64,000 nucleotides of DNA from assembly GCA_963721905.1 (NCBI GenBank), contig CAVRMF010000025.1, forward strand, positions 62,001 through 126,000. The letters run 5' to 3'. Below the pieces are notes generated by a model. That model was given only the letters and a program-made list of their open reading frames with translations. It did not search any database and had not been told where the DNA came from. Of the stretch, positions 62,960-64,000 are shown one piece after another (position 1 is the stretch's first letter; every line of letters begins with the position of its first letter). This DNA comes from Roseiarcus sp963721905. GTDB lineage: Bacteria; Pseudomonadota; Alphaproteobacteria; Rhizobiales; Beijerinckiaceae. The position numbers and the translations under genes were made by a program.

Positions 62960-64000
62960 TCAGGCGTCGGCGAGCTGGCGCACGGTGGGCGGCAGGGCGA
63001 TGCCGGCGGCGCGTAGGGCGAGACCGGCGGCAGAGCGCGGCGCCGAGCGCAGGATGAAACGCTTGCCGTCCTGTTCGACCTCGGTCTCGGTCAAGGAGTT
63101 GAGGTCGGCCAGAATAGCCGGCCAAGACCAACTTTCCGCAGCGGCGTCGCCGTCGGCGGCCGGCTTGCCCAAAGCGGCGATGCGGTCCTCCAGCTCCTTT
63201 TTCAGCACCAGGGCGAGGAAGCTGCAGGAGACGTGGCCGCGAATGGTCTCGTCGAGTTTGTGAAAGATCGGCCGCGTGGCGAACAGGCTCTTGGAGGTGC
63301 GGAACGCGCGCTCCACCCTCCACAATTGCTTGTAGCAGAGCATCGCTTCGAGCGGCGAGAGATCGGCGTTGGTCCTGAGCACGAAGACGCCGTCGAACTT
63401 AGCGTCCTCCTCGGCCTTGGCCCGATCGATGGCGAAATGATCGTCGCCGGGCGTCGTCAGGAACCGCCGATAGCCCTTGTTGCCGATGAGGCTCTTGTCG
63501 CCCTTCTTCAGCTGCCGTTCGAGCGCGGCCAAGATGGCGGCCCGGGCGGCGGCGTCCTTCTTCATCTCGTCGCGATTGCGACAGACGACGTAGCTCCGCC
63601 CGGCCAGCGTCACGGCCTTGGCCTCGTATTCGATGTCCTTCTTGCGCTTGGTCAGAACCAGCGGAATGAAGGAGCCGGGATCGTCGAGCACGAGTTCACG
63701 CACGAGTTTATCGGTGCGCTCGCGCACGCCGAGGAGGTAGAGAAGTCCGCGCGCCTCGAGTTCGGCAATCGTTTCGGCGCTGATCATGCCGCGATCGGCG
63801 ACGATGCAAACCCGGCGAACCGAAAAGCGCTTGCGCAGCCGATCGACCACCGGGATCAGGCTGCCCGTATCGGCGGTGTTGCCCGGCCACATCTCGGTGC
63901 ACACCGGTCGGCCGTCGCCATCGAGCAGCACCGCCAGGATCATCTGGTTGAGATCGGGCCGATGGTCTTTGGAGAAGCCGCGCCGTCCCAGCGTCTGGCC
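62960..64000 (-). CDS. IS1634-family transposase, 5' end outside the window
   Basis: At least 346 codons, open through the window edge. The frame continues upstream of an internal ATG at 63943 as GRRGFSKDHRPDLNQMILAV, the characteristic start of the IS1634 catalytic domain. Further marks: VCIVADRGMISAETIAELEA, FDGVFVLRTNADLSPLEAML, and the YKQLWRVERAFRTSKSLFAT block with the catalytic Glu. The C-terminus is complete. The terminal repeat of the element should lie within 62880-62959 but was not identified. Confidence 0.88.
   Translation of the reverse strand, partial: GQTLGRRGFSKDHRPDLNQMILAVLLDGDGRPVCTEMWPGNTADTGSLIPVVDRLRKRFSVRRVCIVADRGMISAETIAELEARGLLYLLGVRERTDKLVRELVLDDPGSFIPLVLTKRKKDIEYEAKAVTLAGRSYVVCRNRDEMKKDAAARAAILAALERQLKKGDKSLIGNKGYRRFLTTPGDDHFAIDRAKAEEDAKFDGVFVLRTNADLSPLEAMLCYKQLWRVERAFRTSKSLFATRPIFHKLDETIRGHVSCSFLALVLKKELEDRIAALGKPAADGDAAAESWSWPAILADLNSLTETEVEQDGKRFILRSAPRSAAGLALRAAGIALPPTVRQLADA

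Overview
The window is GC-rich and gene-dense, with many start/stop overlaps. Its gene content points to an alphaproteobacterium of the Hyphomicrobiales, perhaps near Methylocystaceae/Beijerinckiaceae. Evidence: a GcrA-type cell-cycle regulator, an ExoR-like Sel1-repeat protein, a single-chain pyruvate dehydrogenase E1 followed by E2 and a lipoyl-bearing E3, two PEP-CTERM proteins, and a dispersed intergenic repeat of a kind I recall from Bradyrhizobium relatives. The assignment is inference; no rRNA or tRNA gene was seen.

Layout. 1-16 kb is mostly housekeeping: ftsW-murG (end of a dcw cluster), a His-rich exported protein, a LysR regulator divergent from a DUF4260 protein, an MBL-fold hydrolase, a MarR-EmrA-EmrB efflux operon, uraH, and the aceE-aceF-lpdA operon. 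16.5-20.7 kb holds an epimerase-like gene and a minus-strand block of two membrane proteins plus a secreted retropepsin-like protease. 20.8-34.8 kb is an insertion-sequence island (IS630 twice, IS1595, IS200/IS605, IS110, an IS4/IS5-type element and smaller remnants) with two paralogous AraC regulators, one struck twice by insertion sequences, a SEC-C protein and a broken dacB. 34.7-38 kb carries LuxR, TetR and ExoR-like genes.

38-57.5 kb returns to core-like content: an alpha-hydroxy-acid oxidase/amidohydrolase/RraA cluster, a CBS-BON protein, L-asparaginase II, an acoABC-type TPP-dependent dehydrogenase cluster with a convergent SorC regulator, TerC, hflC-hflK, rlmN, a VapBC-type toxin-antitoxin pair, a lytic transglycosylase, guaC, a GST, an SDR, a DUF5343-like protein and a GcrA-like regulator. 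57.6-64 kb holds a 949-residue Gly/Ala-rich PEP-CTERM protein, a second PEP-CTERM protein, a transposase relic, a lower-GC membrane protein and an IS1634-type transposase cut by the window edge.

Two points frame the annotation. At least nine otherwise good genes carry a single-base frame error, most in runs of two or three identical bases. Several 'pseudogenes' (acoB, hflK, the amidohydrolase, TetR, the transglycosylase start) may therefore be sequencing artefacts. The most interesting pieces are the membrane/retropepsin block (17.9-20.7 kb), the AraC gene whose IS1595 insertion can be removed exactly to restore the reading frame, the poly-histidine exported protein, and the giant Gly-rich PEP-CTERM protein with a perfect-length internal duplication.
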